Positions 42,738-53,212 are shown, counted from the stretch's first letter. The stretch is DNA of 64,000 nt from Labrys okinawensis (GCF_002982075.1 NZ_PUEJ01000005.1:639291-703290), one strand, 5' to 3'. Made by a program: numbers and translations. The notes: generated by a model from the sequence alone, not told the origin.

Positions 42738-44303
42738 ATGGCCGAGAAAGACACCTATTACATCACCACGGCGATCTCCTATCCCAATGGCAAGCCCCAT
42801 ATCGGACATGCCTATGAGCTGATCGCGACCGACGCCATCGCCCGTTTCAAACGGCTCGACGGGAATGATGTGTTCTTCCTGACGGGCACCGACGAGCATG
42901 GCCAGAAGATGCTGCAGACGGCGGCCAAGCAGGGTACCACGGCCCAGGCCCTGGCGGACCAGAACTCGGAGTATTTCCGTGAGATGGCCCGGGTGCTGAA
43001 TGCCTCGAACGATGATTTCATCCGCACCAGCGAAGAGCGCCATCATCGCGCCTGCCAGGAGATCTGGCGACGGATGGAAGCGGCCGGCGACATTTATCTG
43101 TCGAAATATTCGGGCTGGTACTCGGTGCGCGACGAGGCCTTCTTCGACGAGAAGGACCTGGCGCTCAATTCCGATGGCTCGCGCACGGTGATCGAGACCG
43201 GAGCCAAGGTGGAATGGGTGGAGGAGGAGAGTTATTTCTTCCGCCTCTCCGCCTATCAGGACCGCCTGCTGAAGCATTATGAGAGCCATCCCGGCTTCAT
43301 CGGCCCGGACGAACGCCGCAACGAGATCCTGAGTTTCGTGCGCTCGGGCCTGCGCGATCTTTCGATCAGCCGCACCACTTTCGACTGGGGCGTACCGGTT
43401 CCCGGCAATCCCAAGCACGTCATGTATGTGTGGGTCGACGCCCTCACCAATTATCTGACGGCGACAGGCTTTCCGGAGGCCGATACCGACCGTTCGAAAT
43501 TCTGGCCGGCCAGCGTGCACATCATCGGCAAGGACATCGTGCGCTTTCACACGGTCTACTGGCCTGCTTTCCTGATGTCTGCCGGCCTGCCCCTGCCGCA
43601 TCGCGTCTTCGGCCATGGCTTCCTGTTCAACCGCGGCGAGAAGATGTCGAAATCGGTCGGCAACGTGATCGATCCGTTCACGCTTGCCGAGCACTACGGC
43701 GTCGACCAGTTGCGCTATTTCTTCCTGCGCGAGGTTCCCTTCGGCCAGGACGGCAATTATTCGCATGAGGCCATCGTCAACCGCATCAACGCCGATCTCG
43801 CCAATGATTTCGGCAATCTTGCCAATCGCTGCCTGAAGATGATCGCGGCCAATTGCGGCGGCAAGGTACCGAGCCCCGGCGACCTCCTGCCGTCCGACGA
43901 GCAATTGCTGAAGGCGGCCGACAATCTGGTCTGGCAGGCGCGCGACGCCATCTTCAATTTTGCCCTCCACACGATCCTGGCCGATCTGTGGAGCGTGGTG
44001 GGCGAAGCGAACCGCTATTTCGCGGCCGAGGAACCCTGGAAGCTGAAGACCAGCAACCCAGCCCGCATGGAAACCGTGCTCTATGTCACCGCCGAGGTGG
44101 TTCGCCAGGTCGCCATCCTGGCCCAGCCGGTCATCCCGGCGGGCGCGGCGCGCCTGCTCGATCAGTTGGGTGTGTCGGAAGACGCGCGCGACTTCGACCA
44201 TCTCGGCATTGACGGCCGCCTGTCGCCCGACGTCGAGCTGCCGGCGCCGGCAGCAGTCTTCCCCCGCTATGTCGAAGCGCCCGATGGCGCGGGCAAGGCC
44301 TGA
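42738..44303 (+). CDS. metG: methionyl-tRNA synthetase, 521 aa
   Basis: MetG charges tRNA-Met. The HIGH motif is PHIGHAYE and the KMSKS motif is [11 protein letters not shown]; the connecting region and anticodon-binding domain follow. The ATG at 42738 gives [20 protein letters not shown] as in the family; a TTG at 42717 is also open. The C-terminal tRNA-binding extension of some enzymes is absent, as in other alphaproteobacteria. Confidence 0.95.
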   Translation: MAEKDTYYITTAISYPNGKPHIGHAYELIATDAIARFKRLDGNDVFFLTGTDEHGQKMLQTAAKQGTTAQALADQNSEYFREMARVLNASNDDFIRTSEERHHRACQEIWRRMEAAGDIYLSKYSGWYSVRDEAFFDEKDLALNSDGSRTVIETGAKVEWVEEESYFFRLSAYQDRLLKHYESHPGFIGPDERRNEILSFVRSGLRDLSISRTTFDWGVPVPGNPKHVMYVWVDALTNYLTATGFPEADTDRSKFWPASVHIIGKDIVRFHTVYWPAFLMSAGLPLPHRVFGHGFLFNRGEKMSKSVGNVIDPFTLAEHYGVDQLRYFFLREVPFGQDGNYSHEAIVNRINADLANDFGNLANRCLKMIAANCGGKVPSPGDLLPSDEQLLKAADNLVWQARDAIFNFALHTILADLWSVVGEANRYFAAEEPWKLKTSNPARMETVLYVTAEVVRQVAILAQPVIPAGAARLLDQLGVSEDARDFDHLGIDGRLSPDVELPAPAAVFPRYVEAPDGAGKA

Positions 44304-44320
44304 GACGAGCAAGGTAAGCC

Positions 44321-45121
44321 ATGCTGATCGATAGCCATTGCCATCTCGATTTCCCCGATCTTCAGGCCGAGATCGACGATGTTGTTGCGCGCGCCCGCGA
44401 GGCGGGGATCGGGCGCATGATCACCATCTCGACCCGCATCCGGCAATTCGAGAAGATCAAGGCGCTGATCGAGCGCTATGAGGATGTCTTCGGCTCGATC
44501 GGCACGCATTGCCTGCACGCCCACGAAGAGGACGATATTCCGCTCGACGCGATCCTGGAACTCGCCGCTCACCCCAAAGTGGTGGCGATCGGCGAGGCCG
44601 GGCTCGACTATCACTACGACTATGCGCCGCGCGACGTGCAGGCGCGCGGCTTTCGCAAGCATATAGCCGCGGCCCGGCTCACCGGCTTGCCATTGGTGAT
44701 CCATGCCCGCCAGGCCGACCAGGACATCGGCGACATTCTCGAGGAAGAAATGGAGAAGGGCTCCTTCACCGCTGTCCTCCATTGCTATTCGTCGGGCCCC
44801 GAACTGGCGCGCCGGGGGCTCGCGCTTGGTTTCTACGTGTCTTTCTCCGGCATCCTCACTTTCAAATCGGCGGAGGAGATCCGGGACATCGCCCGCTTCG
44901 TCCCGCATGACCGTCTGCTGGTGGAAACGGATGCGCCTTACCTCGCGCCCATGCCGTTCCGCGGCAAGCGCAACGAACCCGCCTATGTAACCAATACTGC
45001 GCGGGTTCTGGCTGAGACCATCGGTCTCAGCGAGAGCGAGGTGGCGAGGCAGACCAGCGAGAACGCCTTCCGTCTCTTTGGCAAAATGCCTCGTCCCGAC
45101 GGCATCCGGGCGGCAGCCTGA
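44321..45121 (+). CDS. tatD: TatD-family metal-dependent DNase, 266 aa
   Basis: TatD-type hydrolases act on 3'-ends of DNA and use two metals. The N-terminal DSHCHLDF, the GEAGLDYHYDY Glu motif, HARQAD and ETDAPYLAPMPFRGKRNEPA blocks are all seen. The start follows an AAGGTAAG site. It belongs to the metG-tatD-PhnP-like unit. Confidence 0.9.
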   Translation: MLIDSHCHLDFPDLQAEIDDVVARAREAGIGRMITISTRIRQFEKIKALIERYEDVFGSIGTHCLHAHEEDDIPLDAILELAAHPKVVAIGEAGLDYHYDYAPRDVQARGFRKHIAAARLTGLPLVIHARQADQDIGDILEEEMEKGSFTAVLHCYSSGPELARRGLALGFYVSFSGILTFKSAEEIRDIARFVPHDRLLVETDAPYLAPMPFRGKRNEPAYVTNTARVLAETIGLSESEVARQTSENAFRLFGKMPRPDGIRAAA

Positions 45122-45126
45122 CGCCG

Positions 45127-45948
45127 ATGAAGTTGACTGCGACCTTATTGGGCTGCGGCTCCTCCGGTGGCGTTCCCCGTGTCGGGTTCGGCTGGGGCAG
45201 CTGCGATCCCCTCGAACCCCGCAACCGGCGCCAGCGTTGCGCTCTGCTGCTGGAACAGGATGGGGCCGAGGGCGGCCGCACCACGGTGCTGATCGACACC
45301 GGCGCCGATATGCGCCAGCAATTGCTTGATGCCGAGGTCAAGGCGGTCGATGGGGTACTCTATACCCATGATCACGCCGACCATACCCACGGCATCGACG
45401 ATCTGCGCGTGCTGGCGCTCTATCAGCGCAGCCTCGTTGACGTCTATGCCGACCGGCGCACCGCCTCCTTGCTTCGGTCCCGCTTCGACTATTGCTTCGA
45501 GACGCCGCCGGGCTCGTCCTATCCGCCCATCCTCACGCTCAACACGATCACGGTCGGGCAGGCCGTGACGATCGGAGGCGCCGGCGGTTCGATCACGGCC
45601 CTGCCGTTCGAGCAGGACCACGGAGATATCCAATCCCTCGGCTTTCGCATCGGGAACCTCGCTTATTCCAGCGATGTCAACGGATTGTCGAAAGAGAGCG
45701 AGGCTTTGCTGCAGGGACTGGACGTCTGGATCGTCGACGCTCTCCGCCCCACGCCGCATCCCAGCCACTGGTCACTGCCGGAAACGCTGGCCTGGATCGA
45801 AAAACTGAAACCGCGCCGCGCCATCCTGACCAACATGCACACGGACATGGATTATCAGACCCTGAGGCGCACCTTGCCGGCGGGCGTCGAGCCGGGTCAC
45901 GACGGCTTGCGTATCGACCTGATGCGGCCGGAAGCAAAACGCCTCTAA
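45127..45948 (+). CDS. metallo-beta-lactamase-fold hydrolase, PhnP-like, 273 aa
   Basis: A beta-lactamase-fold phosphodiesterase of the type next to metG and tatD. The metal motif THDHADHTHGIDD lies near residue 80, the GCGSSGGVPR start is typical, and SDVNGL and NMHTDMDY supply further metal ligands. PhnP cleaves cyclic ribose phosphates, but this homologue may have another substrate. Confidence 0.85.
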   Translation: MKLTATLLGCGSSGGVPRVGFGWGSCDPLEPRNRRQRCALLLEQDGAEGGRTTVLIDTGADMRQQLLDAEVKAVDGVLYTHDHADHTHGIDDLRVLALYQRSLVDVYADRRTASLLRSRFDYCFETPPGSSYPPILTLNTITVGQAVTIGGAGGSITALPFEQDHGDIQSLGFRIGNLAYSSDVNGLSKESEALLQGLDVWIVDALRPTPHPSHWSLPETLAWIEKLKPRRAILTNMHTDMDYQTLRRTLPAGVEPGHDGLRIDLMRPEAKRL

Positions 45949-46150
45949 ACCGAAACGCTGCTTTGCTCCCAGCTTTTTGGTTCGACGCGTCCTTGCGATT
46001 GCTGACGTGGGTGCCAACGCGCCAGGCGCTCTGGAACAAACCGACCGAAAAGCACAAAATGTGACATTAATGTTCATGCTGTTTCAATTGCTTATGTGAT
46101 AGATTCCTCTTTCTTGTCATGAAGAGGATTCGTCCTAAGGAATTGTTCGG

Positions 46151-47803
46151 TTGGCTGGTCAGCACGTTTTTCTCAATCTTCTCGCCGGTGTCGCCCTTCT
46201 GATCTGGTCCACCCGTCTGGTAAAGACGGGCATCATGCGGGCCTTCGGCGAGCGATTGCGCGGCGTGATTTCGCGAGCGACCTCCAATCGTTTTTCTGCC
46301 TGCCTGGCCGGGGCAGGGGTAGCCGCGGCTCTGCAGAGTTCGACGGGCTCGACCCTGCTGGTGATGTCCTTCGTCGAGCGGGGGTTCCTCACGCTCGCCA
46401 TGGCCCTGGCCGTGTTGCTCGGCAGCAATGTCGGCACCACGATCGTGGTCCAGGCTCTGTCCTTCGATCTTTCCGCCCTGATGCCGGTCCTGATTATCGC
46501 CGGCGTGGCCTCGTTCATGCTCGGGCGCTCGTCCGTGTCGCAGAATGTCGGCCGGGCCATGATCGGCCTTGGCCTGATGATCCTGTCGCTGCATCTGGTT
46601 GTGGGAATTGCCGATCCGATCCGCCAAAGCGAGATCATGACGCTGATCTTCGAACGTCTCAACGGCCAGCCCTGGGCCGCGCTGCTGATCGGCGCGGCGC
46701 TGGCGTGGCTCGTGCATTCGAGCGTGGCGATCCTGCTTCTGGTGATGTCGCTCGCCGGGGCAGGAGTCGTGGGCATTCCGCTCGGATTTGCCCTGGTCCT
46801 GGGCGCCAATATCGGCTCGGGGCTCGCACCTCTGGGCTTATCCCTGGCCGCGCCGATCGAAGTCCGACGTGCTTTGCTCGGCAATCTCGGCACCCGCTTG
46901 GTCGGGGCCGTGGTGCTCTTGCCGCTGATCGGCTTCATCCAGCCTTGGCTGGCGCAGTTGGAGACCTCGGGAGCCCGCCAGATCGCCAACTTCCATGTCG
47001 GCTTCAATCTGCTGCTTCTGATCGTTTTCCTGCCCTTCATCGGCCAGACCGCACGCCTGCTCGAAAGGCTGGTGAGGGCGCCGGAAGCGCCGATCGGCGA
47101 GCGCCCATCGCCCGTGCTCGACGAGGGGGATTTCGACAGTCCTTCGGTCGCGCTGGTCGCGGCCTCCCGCGAGGTGATCCGGCTGGCCGAACTGGTTGAG
47201 ATCATGCTGCGGGAATCGATCATAACCTTCGAGGAACAGGACGATTCCAGGCGCAAGCAGATCAGCCAGCTTGATTACCAAGTCGATCGGCTACAGGAGA
47301 ACATCAAGCTCTATCTGACCCGGCTGACGCGGACGCCGCTGGACAAGGATATGAGCCGGAAGGCGTTCGAGCTCATCCTGTTCACCACCAATCTGGAGCA
47401 TGTCGGCGACATTCTAGACAAGACCCTGCTGGAACTGGCGGCCAAGAAGCAGCGGCTCAATCTGAGCTTCTCGAGCGAGGGCTGGGCTGAAATCAAGGCC
47501 ATGCATCGCGAAGTGGTGGCGCAGATGCGCCTCGCCATCACGGTGTTCATGACGCAGGATCCCGTCATGGCCCGGCAATTGGTGGTGGCCAAGGACCATA
47601 TCCGCAATTTCGAACGCTCGGCGGCCGAGAGTCACCTCAACCGCCTGCGCGCCGGCACGCTGGCTTCGATCGAGACCAGCTCGCTGCATATGGACGTCAT
47701 CCGTGACCTCAAGCGCATCGTCGCCCATTTGACGGCCGTGGCTTATCCGATCCTTGAGGCTGCTGGCGAGCTTTCGACGTCACGCCTCAAGGATGCCGGA
47801 TAA
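46151..47803 (+). CDS. Na/Pi-cotransporter family protein with PhoU-like tail, 550 aa
   Basis: The first 310 residues hold two Na/Pi-type repeats with QSSTGSTLLVMSFVERG and, in the second, HSSVAILLLVMSLAGAGVVG, characteristic of NptA-like transporters. The remaining part (VDRLQENIKLYLTRL, VKDHIRNFERSA) is a PhoU-like helical domain. The start is a TTG at 46151, nine bases after an AAGGA; no ATG with a better position exists. Phosphate uptake is the family expectation. Confidence 0.8.
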   Translation: MAGQHVFLNLLAGVALLIWSTRLVKTGIMRAFGERLRGVISRATSNRFSACLAGAGVAAALQSSTGSTLLVMSFVERGFLTLAMALAVLLGSNVGTTIVVQALSFDLSALMPVLIIAGVASFMLGRSSVSQNVGRAMIGLGLMILSLHLVVGIADPIRQSEIMTLIFERLNGQPWAALLIGAALAWLVHSSVAILLLVMSLAGAGVVGIPLGFALVLGANIGSGLAPLGLSLAAPIEVRRALLGNLGTRLVGAVVLLPLIGFIQPWLAQLETSGARQIANFHVGFNLLLLIVFLPFIGQTARLLERLVRAPEAPIGERPSPVLDEGDFDSPSVALVAASREVIRLAELVEIMLRESIITFEEQDDSRRKQISQLDYQVDRLQENIKLYLTRLTRTPLDKDMSRKAFELILFTTNLEHVGDILDKTLLELAAKKQRLNLSFSSEGWAEIKAMHREVVAQMRLAITVFMTQDPVMARQLVVAKDHIRNFERSAAESHLNRLRAGTLASIETSSLHMDVIRDLKRIVAHLTAVAYPILEAAGELSTSRLKDAG

Positions 47804-47869
47804 AATCTAGCTTTACCAATGTGATAAATAGAATTTTTCCAGCGATTGATCAGCTACAGCGGATTGGGA

Positions 47870-49110
47870 TCACCCCGGCGCAGCAGTGAGATCCCGCACC
47901 ACGTCGAGGAGTACGCTCGCACCGGCGATCAGATCGGCATCCGGCGTGAACTCCTTGGGATTGTGGCTAATGCCGGCGGTGCTGGGTACGAAGATCATGG
48001 CTGAAGGCGCGATCCTTGCCATCATCTGCGCATCATGGCCGGCCCCTGAAGTCATCCTGCGGCAGGGCAGGCCGCGCCGGGCAGCAGCCCCTTCGATCTG
48101 CTCCACCAGTCCGCCGTCGAAGACGACCGGCTCGAACCGGGCGAGGCGCTCGACGGATACCCTGACGCCCTCCACCCGGGCCAGCACATCGAGAATGAGG
48201 CGAGGGCGGTTTCTGCCTCGCGCAGGCGCGTCTCATCGGGATCGCGCAGGTCCACGGTGAGGATCGCCCGCGCCGGAATCACGTTGATGGCATTCGGTTC
48301 GAACCGAAGACTGCCGACGGCCGCCACCGCCGGCATATTGGCGGCAATGGCACGCTCGTGCAGAAAGGTGATCACCCGCGCCGCGGCATGGCCGGCATCG
48401 TGGCGCAGCGACATCGGGGTGGTGCCGGCATGATTGGCGAGTCCCTCGATGGTGATGCGTTGCCAGGAGATGCCCTGCAGCGTTTCAACGGCGCCGATCG
48501 CCAACCCTTCGCGTTCCAGCACCGGGCCCTGTTCGATGTGGAGCTCCAGATAGGCATGCGGCTCGAGGAAACCGGGTTCCAGTTCGCCCGCATAGCCGAT
48601 CCGCTCCAGTTCGTCCCCAAGCCTGGTCCCGTCGATGCCGATGGAATCCAGCGCCGCTTCGACAGACAATCCGCCGGCATGGACCAGCGAGCCCATCATG
48701 TCCGGCGCATAGCGCACGCCTTCCTCATTGGTAAAGGCAGCCACGGCAATTGGGCGGTTCGGGCGCCAGCCCGAGGATTTCAGCGTCTCTATCACTTCCA
48801 GGCCCGACAGCACGCCATAGCAGCCATCATAAAGTCCCGCGTCGATGACGGTGTCGATGTGCGAGCCGAGTAGAAGCGGCGCCTCGTCCTGCGCATCTTG
48901 CGGCCGCCAGATGCCGAAGATATTCCCGATCCTGTCGATTGCAATCTCGAGTCCCGCGTCGTCGAGCCATCTTACCAGCGCGTCACGCCCCGCTCTGTCG
49001 GCGTCGGACACGGCCAGCCGGACCAGTCGGCCATCATCGTCGCGGCCGATCGCCCCGGGGCTGCGCAGCCGCCCGAGCAGGCGCTCGGCTTGGATGGACA
49101 CCTCGCTCAT
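47870..49110 (-). pseudogene. M20 N-carbamoyl-/amidohydrolase, broken by one frameshift
   Basis: The larger part (49110 to about 48200) has the M20 plan: GSHIDTVIDAGLYDGCYGVL metal residues, AFTNEEG, LELHIEQGPVLE and AVETLQGISWQ. The C terminus (VEGVRVSVERLARFEPVVFD, then RRMTSGAGHDAQMMA) continues in another frame, 47870-48187. Adding one base in the run GAGGCGAGGG near 48198-48210 joins them into a 413-residue protein of normal length. Hydantoinase/N-carbamoyl-amino-acid or allantoate-type activity is expected when intact. It overlaps the ammonia-lyase gene by 4 bp. Confidence 0.8.
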
Positions 49111-50315
49111 GCCCGGGCCTCCGCGTTCGCCATCTGCACATCCTCGGGGGTGAGACCGACGAGATCCCGATAGCGCTCGGGGTCGGTGGCGCCTTCGCTG
49201 TTGATCACCAGGACGCGGGCATCCGCGTCCAGGCCGAGAGCCTGACGCATGGCATCGTCGCGAGTAGCCCGGAGCAAACCGGCAAGACCGGCCGCGCCGC
49301 TCTCGCCGGCGACAATGGCGGGATCACCCGACAGGGGGCGAGCCATGTCGTTCATCGCCGCGATCGCTTGCCCGTCGTCAATCGTCATGAAGCCGTCGGC
49401 CACACGCGCCAGGATCCGCCATGCGACCTGCGAGGGTTCGTAGCATTCCAGCATCGCCATCACCGTGGGCGCTCCATGGCTGACCTTTACCGGGCGGCCG
49501 GCCTTTGCGCTGGCGAAGACACAGGCCGAGAGAGCGGGCTCGACCACCACCAGCTTCGGTCGCCGGGCTTCGAGGACGAGTTCGGCATGACCGCCGAGCG
49601 CGGCGGCGACGCCTCCGACGCCGGCCTGGACGAATAAATGGGTTGGCGGCTCGCGCATCTGCAGCAAGGCTTCGCGCAGGATGGTGGTATAGCCCTGCAT
49701 CACCAGACTCGGGATGCGCTCATATCCCTCCCAGGACGTATCCGAGACAATGGTCCAGCCGCGGGTCTGGCTGACACGCGCAGCCTCGGTCACAGAGTCG
49801 TCATAAGTGCCGTTCACCCGCACGATGTCGGCCCCGAAGGCGGCGATCGCCTCCACGCGCCCCTGGCTCACGCCGCCATGTACGAAAATTACGGCTTTCG
49901 CTCCGACGAACCGCGCTCCCTGCGCCACGGAGCGACCATGATTGCCATCGGTCGCGCAGGCGAAGATCATCCCCGCGGCAGCCGATCTGACGTCGGCAGA
50001 ACCGATTTCACTGTAATCGACCTGTCTCCCCAGCTGCCGGCTGGCCTCTTCGATCACAAGCCGGACCACGGCATAGGCCCCGCCAAGAGCCTTGAAACTA
50101 CAAAGGTCTAGACGCTGTCCCTCATCTTTTACAAAGAGATTGCGGATGCCGATCCGGGCCGCGAGGGCCGGCAGCGAGAGCAGGGGAGTCGGGTGGTGAT
50201 CGGCACGTAAGGCCAGGAAGCGCCCGACCTCGTCTGCACCGGCGCTTCCCAACATGGCAGCGTCCTGGGCAGGCAGCGGAGAGCGGTAGTGAGGACCGGA
50301 ATTGGCGAGAAGCAT
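49107..50315 (-). CDS. dpaL: diaminopropionate ammonia-lyase, 402 aa
   Basis: This fold-II PLP lyase converts 2,3-diaminopropionate to pyruvate and ammonia. The PLP lysine is Lys75 in LCSFKALGG, the glycine-rich loop follows at DGNHGRSVAQGA, and GGVAAALGGHAEL and NSEGATDPERY are typical. The ATG at 50315 has GGAG six bases upstream; an ATG at 50327 overlaps that site. It precedes the M20 gene in one operon and is divergent from an Lrp/AsnC regulator. Confidence 0.85.
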   Translation of the reverse strand: MLLANSGPHYRSPLPAQDAAMLGSAGADEVGRFLALRADHHPTPLLSLPALAARIGIRNLFVKDEGQRLDLCSFKALGGAYAVVRLVIEEASRQLGRQVDYSEIGSADVRSAAAGMIFACATDGNHGRSVAQGARFVGAKAVIFVHGGVSQGRVEAIAAFGADIVRVNGTYDDSVTEAARVSQTRGWTIVSDTSWEGYERIPSLVMQGYTTILREALLQMREPPTHLFVQAGVGGVAAALGGHAELVLEARRPKLVVVEPALSACVFASAKAGRPVKVSHGAPTVMAMLECYEPSQVAWRILARVADGFMTIDDGQAIAAMNDMARPLSGDPAIVAGESGAAGLAGLLRATRDDAMRQALGLDADARVLVINSEGATDPERYRDLVGLTPEDVQMANAEARA

Positions 50316-50413
50316 CTTGATCTCCATTGTCGCGATGCAATCCTATTGCGCAGTGCATAATAAAAGCGCTCTCATTGGAGACAGTTGGCGCAATTTTGTA
50401 TCGTCAGGTCTTC

Positions 50414-50938
50414 ATGTCCCGCATTTCCGGCTCATCCCTCGAACTGGATGGCTTCGACGTTGCCATTCTGGCCATCCTGCAACGTGACAACCGGACGCCC
50501 CAGCGCAAGATTGCCGAGGCCATTCATCTATCGGCGCCGGCCGTGCAACGCCGCATCCACCGCCTGGAGGCGAGTGGCATCATTACCGCGAATGTCGCCT
50601 TGCTCGACCCGGCAAAGATTGGACAGCCCCTGACCATCGTCGTGAACGTTGATCTGGAGCGTGAACACAGCGCCTTGATCGATGAAGCCAAAAAGGCATT
50701 TCTAGCCGAAACCAGCGTACAGCAATGCTACTATGTCGCCGGGGAAACGGATTTCGTGCTGATCTTGAACGTGCCGTCGATGGCCGATTACGAGGCCCTG
50801 ACGCGGAAGCTGTTCTTCGCCAGCGACAACATCAAACGCTTCCGGACTTTCGTCGTGATGGATCGGGTCAAGACCGGCACCAGCCTGTCCCTGGACGGAG
50901 TTCCAGGGTCCACCACACAATCACGCCCGAATAAATAG
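50414..50938 (+). CDS. Lrp/AsnC-family regulator, 174 aa
   Basis: An N-terminal winged helix (GFDVAILAILQRDNRTPQRK, then APAVQRRIHRLEASGII) precedes an effector-binding RAM domain with VQQCYYVAGETDFVLI. It lies divergent from dpaL across about 98 bases, so it probably controls the dpaL-M20 operon in response to an amino acid. A frame open from 50327 has no better start. Confidence 0.85.
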   Translation: MSRISGSSLELDGFDVAILAILQRDNRTPQRKIAEAIHLSAPAVQRRIHRLEASGIITANVALLDPAKIGQPLTIVVNVDLEREHSALIDEAKKAFLAETSVQQCYYVAGETDFVLILNVPSMADYEALTRKLFFASDNIKRFRTFVVMDRVKTGTSLSLDGVPGSTTQSRPNK

Positions 50939-51159
50939 AGTTAGAAAAATTAATCAATATGTTGATTTATAATAATATTTTTATATTCTTAAACCCAAGA
51001 ATCGTCGCTTTCATGACCAAGATTTCATATTGCTGGCCTTGAAGCCGCCCGGTTCTTGGCACCACATCCGGCCGTGCTGATCGATCGAATCCCGAGGTGG
51101 AGCGTCCGAAACTTCGTGGCGTGCTCGGGCTGGGCGATCGTAGAGGAGCAAGGCGAATA

Positions 51160-51885
51160 ATGGATCTGAACAATCTGCTTGGAAAAGTGCTGGGTGCCGG
51201 TGGGCAAATTCTCGACACGCCAGGCAAGAAATTGGCAGCCGGCGGTGCCGCGGCAGGCATCCTGTTTACCGAGACTGGCCGGGACCTGGCTGGCGCTGCG
51301 GTGAAATATGGCGGCATTGCCGCTATCGGCGCGCTGGCGCTGCATGCCTGGCAGCGCAGCCAGGCCCAACAGGCTGGCGCGCCGGCAACGGCCGACAGTG
51401 GCGCGACCGCAGCGAACAACGCGCCTGGCGGCTTCCTGCCACCGCAATTGTCGAGCCCGCAGCCGCTGCCGCCCGTCATCGACGCCCGCGCAGTGGAGGC
51501 AATGGCTGTGGAAACGCCCGCGGCAGCTGAAAGCCATGCCAAGCTCTTACTGGGCGCCATGATCAATGCGGCCAAGGCCGACGGCAATGTCGATGCCGAG
51601 GAGCAGAGCCTGATCCTCGGCCATGCCGACAAGCTCGATCTCTCCGACGAGGAACGCAACTTCCTGTTCCAGGAATTGAGCAAGCCATTCGACATGGAGC
51701 CGATCGTGCGCGGCGCGACCACGCCGGAACTGGCGGCCGAAGTCTACGCGGTTTCGCGCATCGCTGTCGGCGCCGCATCGCCGGCCGAGAATTCCTATCT
51801 GCACGTGCTGGCCGGCCGCCTGAAGCTGCCGCAGACCGTGACCGGTCAGATCGACGATGGTCTGGCTGCCGCCGTCGGCCGATAG
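51160..51885 (+). CDS. DUF533 (TerB-like) inner-membrane-associated protein, 241 aa
   Basis: DUF533 proteins have an N-terminal glycine/alanine-rich region with one membrane helix (about residues 45-65: GGIAAIGALALHAW), a disordered Gln/Pro linker and a helical C-terminal TerB-like domain (LLLGAMINAAKADGNVDAEE). The start at 51160 has AGGAG upstream. Role unknown. A terminator follows at 51930. Confidence 0.8.
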   Translation: MDLNNLLGKVLGAGGQILDTPGKKLAAGGAAAGILFTETGRDLAGAAVKYGGIAAIGALALHAWQRSQAQQAGAPATADSGATAANNAPGGFLPPQLSSPQPLPPVIDARAVEAMAVETPAAAESHAKLLLGAMINAAKADGNVDAEEQSLILGHADKLDLSDEERNFLFQELSKPFDMEPIVRGATTPELAAEVYAVSRIAVGAASPAENSYLHVLAGRLKLPQTVTGQIDDGLAAAVGR

Positions 51886-51929
51886 GCGCCACGGGGCGCC
51901 GGATCGCCATGATCCCGAACTCGCAGGAG

Positions 51930-51957
51930 ACCGGGCTTTTGAGAAAAGCCCCGGTTT
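51930..51957 (+). terminator. likely terminator after the DUF533 gene
   Basis: ACCGGGCTTTT (51930-51940) pairs with AAAAGCCCCGGT (51944-51955) with one bulged base and a three-base loop, followed by TT. Confidence 0.6.
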
Positions 51958-52464
51958 ATCAAGCCCTTGGGTGGGTCGGGAGGACAGGATTATGTTCCAT
52001 AATATATCTTATGCGAATTAGAGATGGGGCCAAGCGCCCCACTCCCGGGACTGGTTTCGGCCCGCCTTCGCCGCATCCTTGAGCAAACACTCACAATCGA
52101 AATAGCCGGCTGTCGGTGACGCATCTTGCCGGCTTTGGAAGCGCTCTTCGGACGCACGGGCTTCGTCCGTGCGGTACCTGGCAAGGCCGCGGCGCGCCAC
52201 GCAGTTTCAGCCGACCATCGACTGCCGCTCATCGGCATGCCAATTTCAGCGACTAGGACCGACATTTTCGGAGGTCGTCCGATGTGCCGCATGTTCCTCC
52301 TCTGCCTGCTCTTGCTGGCGCCGCGAGGCCGGGCGCGATCCGGCCCTCCGGACCGCCATGCGCGCCATTGACGAAGCGGCCCTTACGGACCGTTTTCCGA
52401 GTCACTCAAATCGCTAGGAAACTACTTTAATTTATATATAGAATATATTGATATACATGGATTT
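51958..52464. other. gene-poor stretch, possible broken small secreted protein
   Basis: No intact gene is seen. At 52282 an ATG after CGGAGG starts MCRMFLLCLLLLAPR, a signal-peptide-like run that stops after 29 codons. A second frame continues REAGRDPALRTAMRAIDEAA to 52417. One base shift near 52320 would join them. The rest is AT-rich. Confidence 0.35.
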
Positions 52465-53154
52465 TTATGATAGGCTTTGCTTCGATAAGCTCTCGATCTC
52501 CGCGATCATGGCATCGGTACTGCGTGTACGGCAATAATGGCCGTTCATGCTCTCGATCGAAGCAATGTGATTTTCGGGCGTCTCGGCTGCACAACAATCC
52601 TCGATCTGCGTCACGAGGAAGCCGCGGTCGGCCGCGTCTCGAATGGCGGATTCGACGCATTGGTCGGTCACCACCCCATAGATGACCAGGAATTCCACGC
52701 CGAGATTGCGCAGCACATACTCGATATTGGTGGCGTTGAAGATGCCGGATGCCGTCTTGGGAATGACGATCTCATCGCCTCTGGGACCGACGGCCTCGAT
52801 CACCTTGGCCTCCCAGCAGCCCTTCGGGAAATTCAGGCCCGAGATCTTGTGGTCGAGGCTACGGTCCCGCCCATCCTGAGTCAGGCTTTCCAGCACGGTG
52901 AAGATCACCTCGATGCCAGCCGCCCTGGCCGCTTCCTGCAGGCGCGCCTGGTTCGGGATCACCACGCTATCGATGCGCTCATAGAAAGCCCGCTTCGCCG
53001 CTTCTGGCGTACCGGGCATGCGCGCCCGGGCCAGGATCTGCGCATTGAACTCGCCGTTCTGCATGTCGACATTGAGCAGCGCCGTTCGGGCCGGAACGAT
53101 CGCGCGCTCCCGGTAAGCGCCCCGCGGCGCGTCGATGGCTGGAAGGCCGGCCAT
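52465..53154 (-). CDS. isochorismatase-like cysteine hydrolase, 229 aa
   Basis: The triad is Asp30 (LLNVDMQN), Lys in VIPKTASG and Cys in TDQCVESA, with GIFNATNIEYVLRNLGV between. Family members hydrolyse amides, ureido compounds or isochorismate. The start has GAGG five bases upstream. It is divergent from the RpiR gene and a paralogue of the enzyme encoded at 56387. The substrate is not known. Confidence 0.85.
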   Translation of the reverse strand: MAGLPAIDAPRGAYRERAIVPARTALLNVDMQNGEFNAQILARARMPGTPEAAKRAFYERIDSVVIPNQARLQEAARAAGIEVIFTVLESLTQDGRDRSLDHKISGLNFPKGCWEAKVIEAVGPRGDEIVIPKTASGIFNATNIEYVLRNLGVEFLVIYGVVTDQCVESAIRDAADRGFLVTQIEDCCAAETPENHIASIESMNGHYCRTRSTDAMIAEIESLSKQSLS

Positions 53155-53182
53155 GAGGTCCTCACAGATGGAATGCCTTGTT

Positions 53183-53212
53183 GTAATTCAAATTACGGCT
53201 TTGCCCGTAATT
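53183..53212. promoter_or_regulatory. operator-like palindromes of the RpiR regulator
   Basis: AATTACGG (53191-53198) and CCGTAATT (53205-53212) form a perfect 8-bp dyad with a 6-base spacer. GTAATT-CA-AATTAC (53183-53196) is a second, overlapping dyad. They lie between the divergent cysteine hydrolase and RpiR genes. Confidence 0.65.

Noticed and set aside
42732..44312. A 526-codon leftward open frame opposite metG
   Set aside because: Shadow of metG, which has HIGH and KMSKS motifs on the plus strand.
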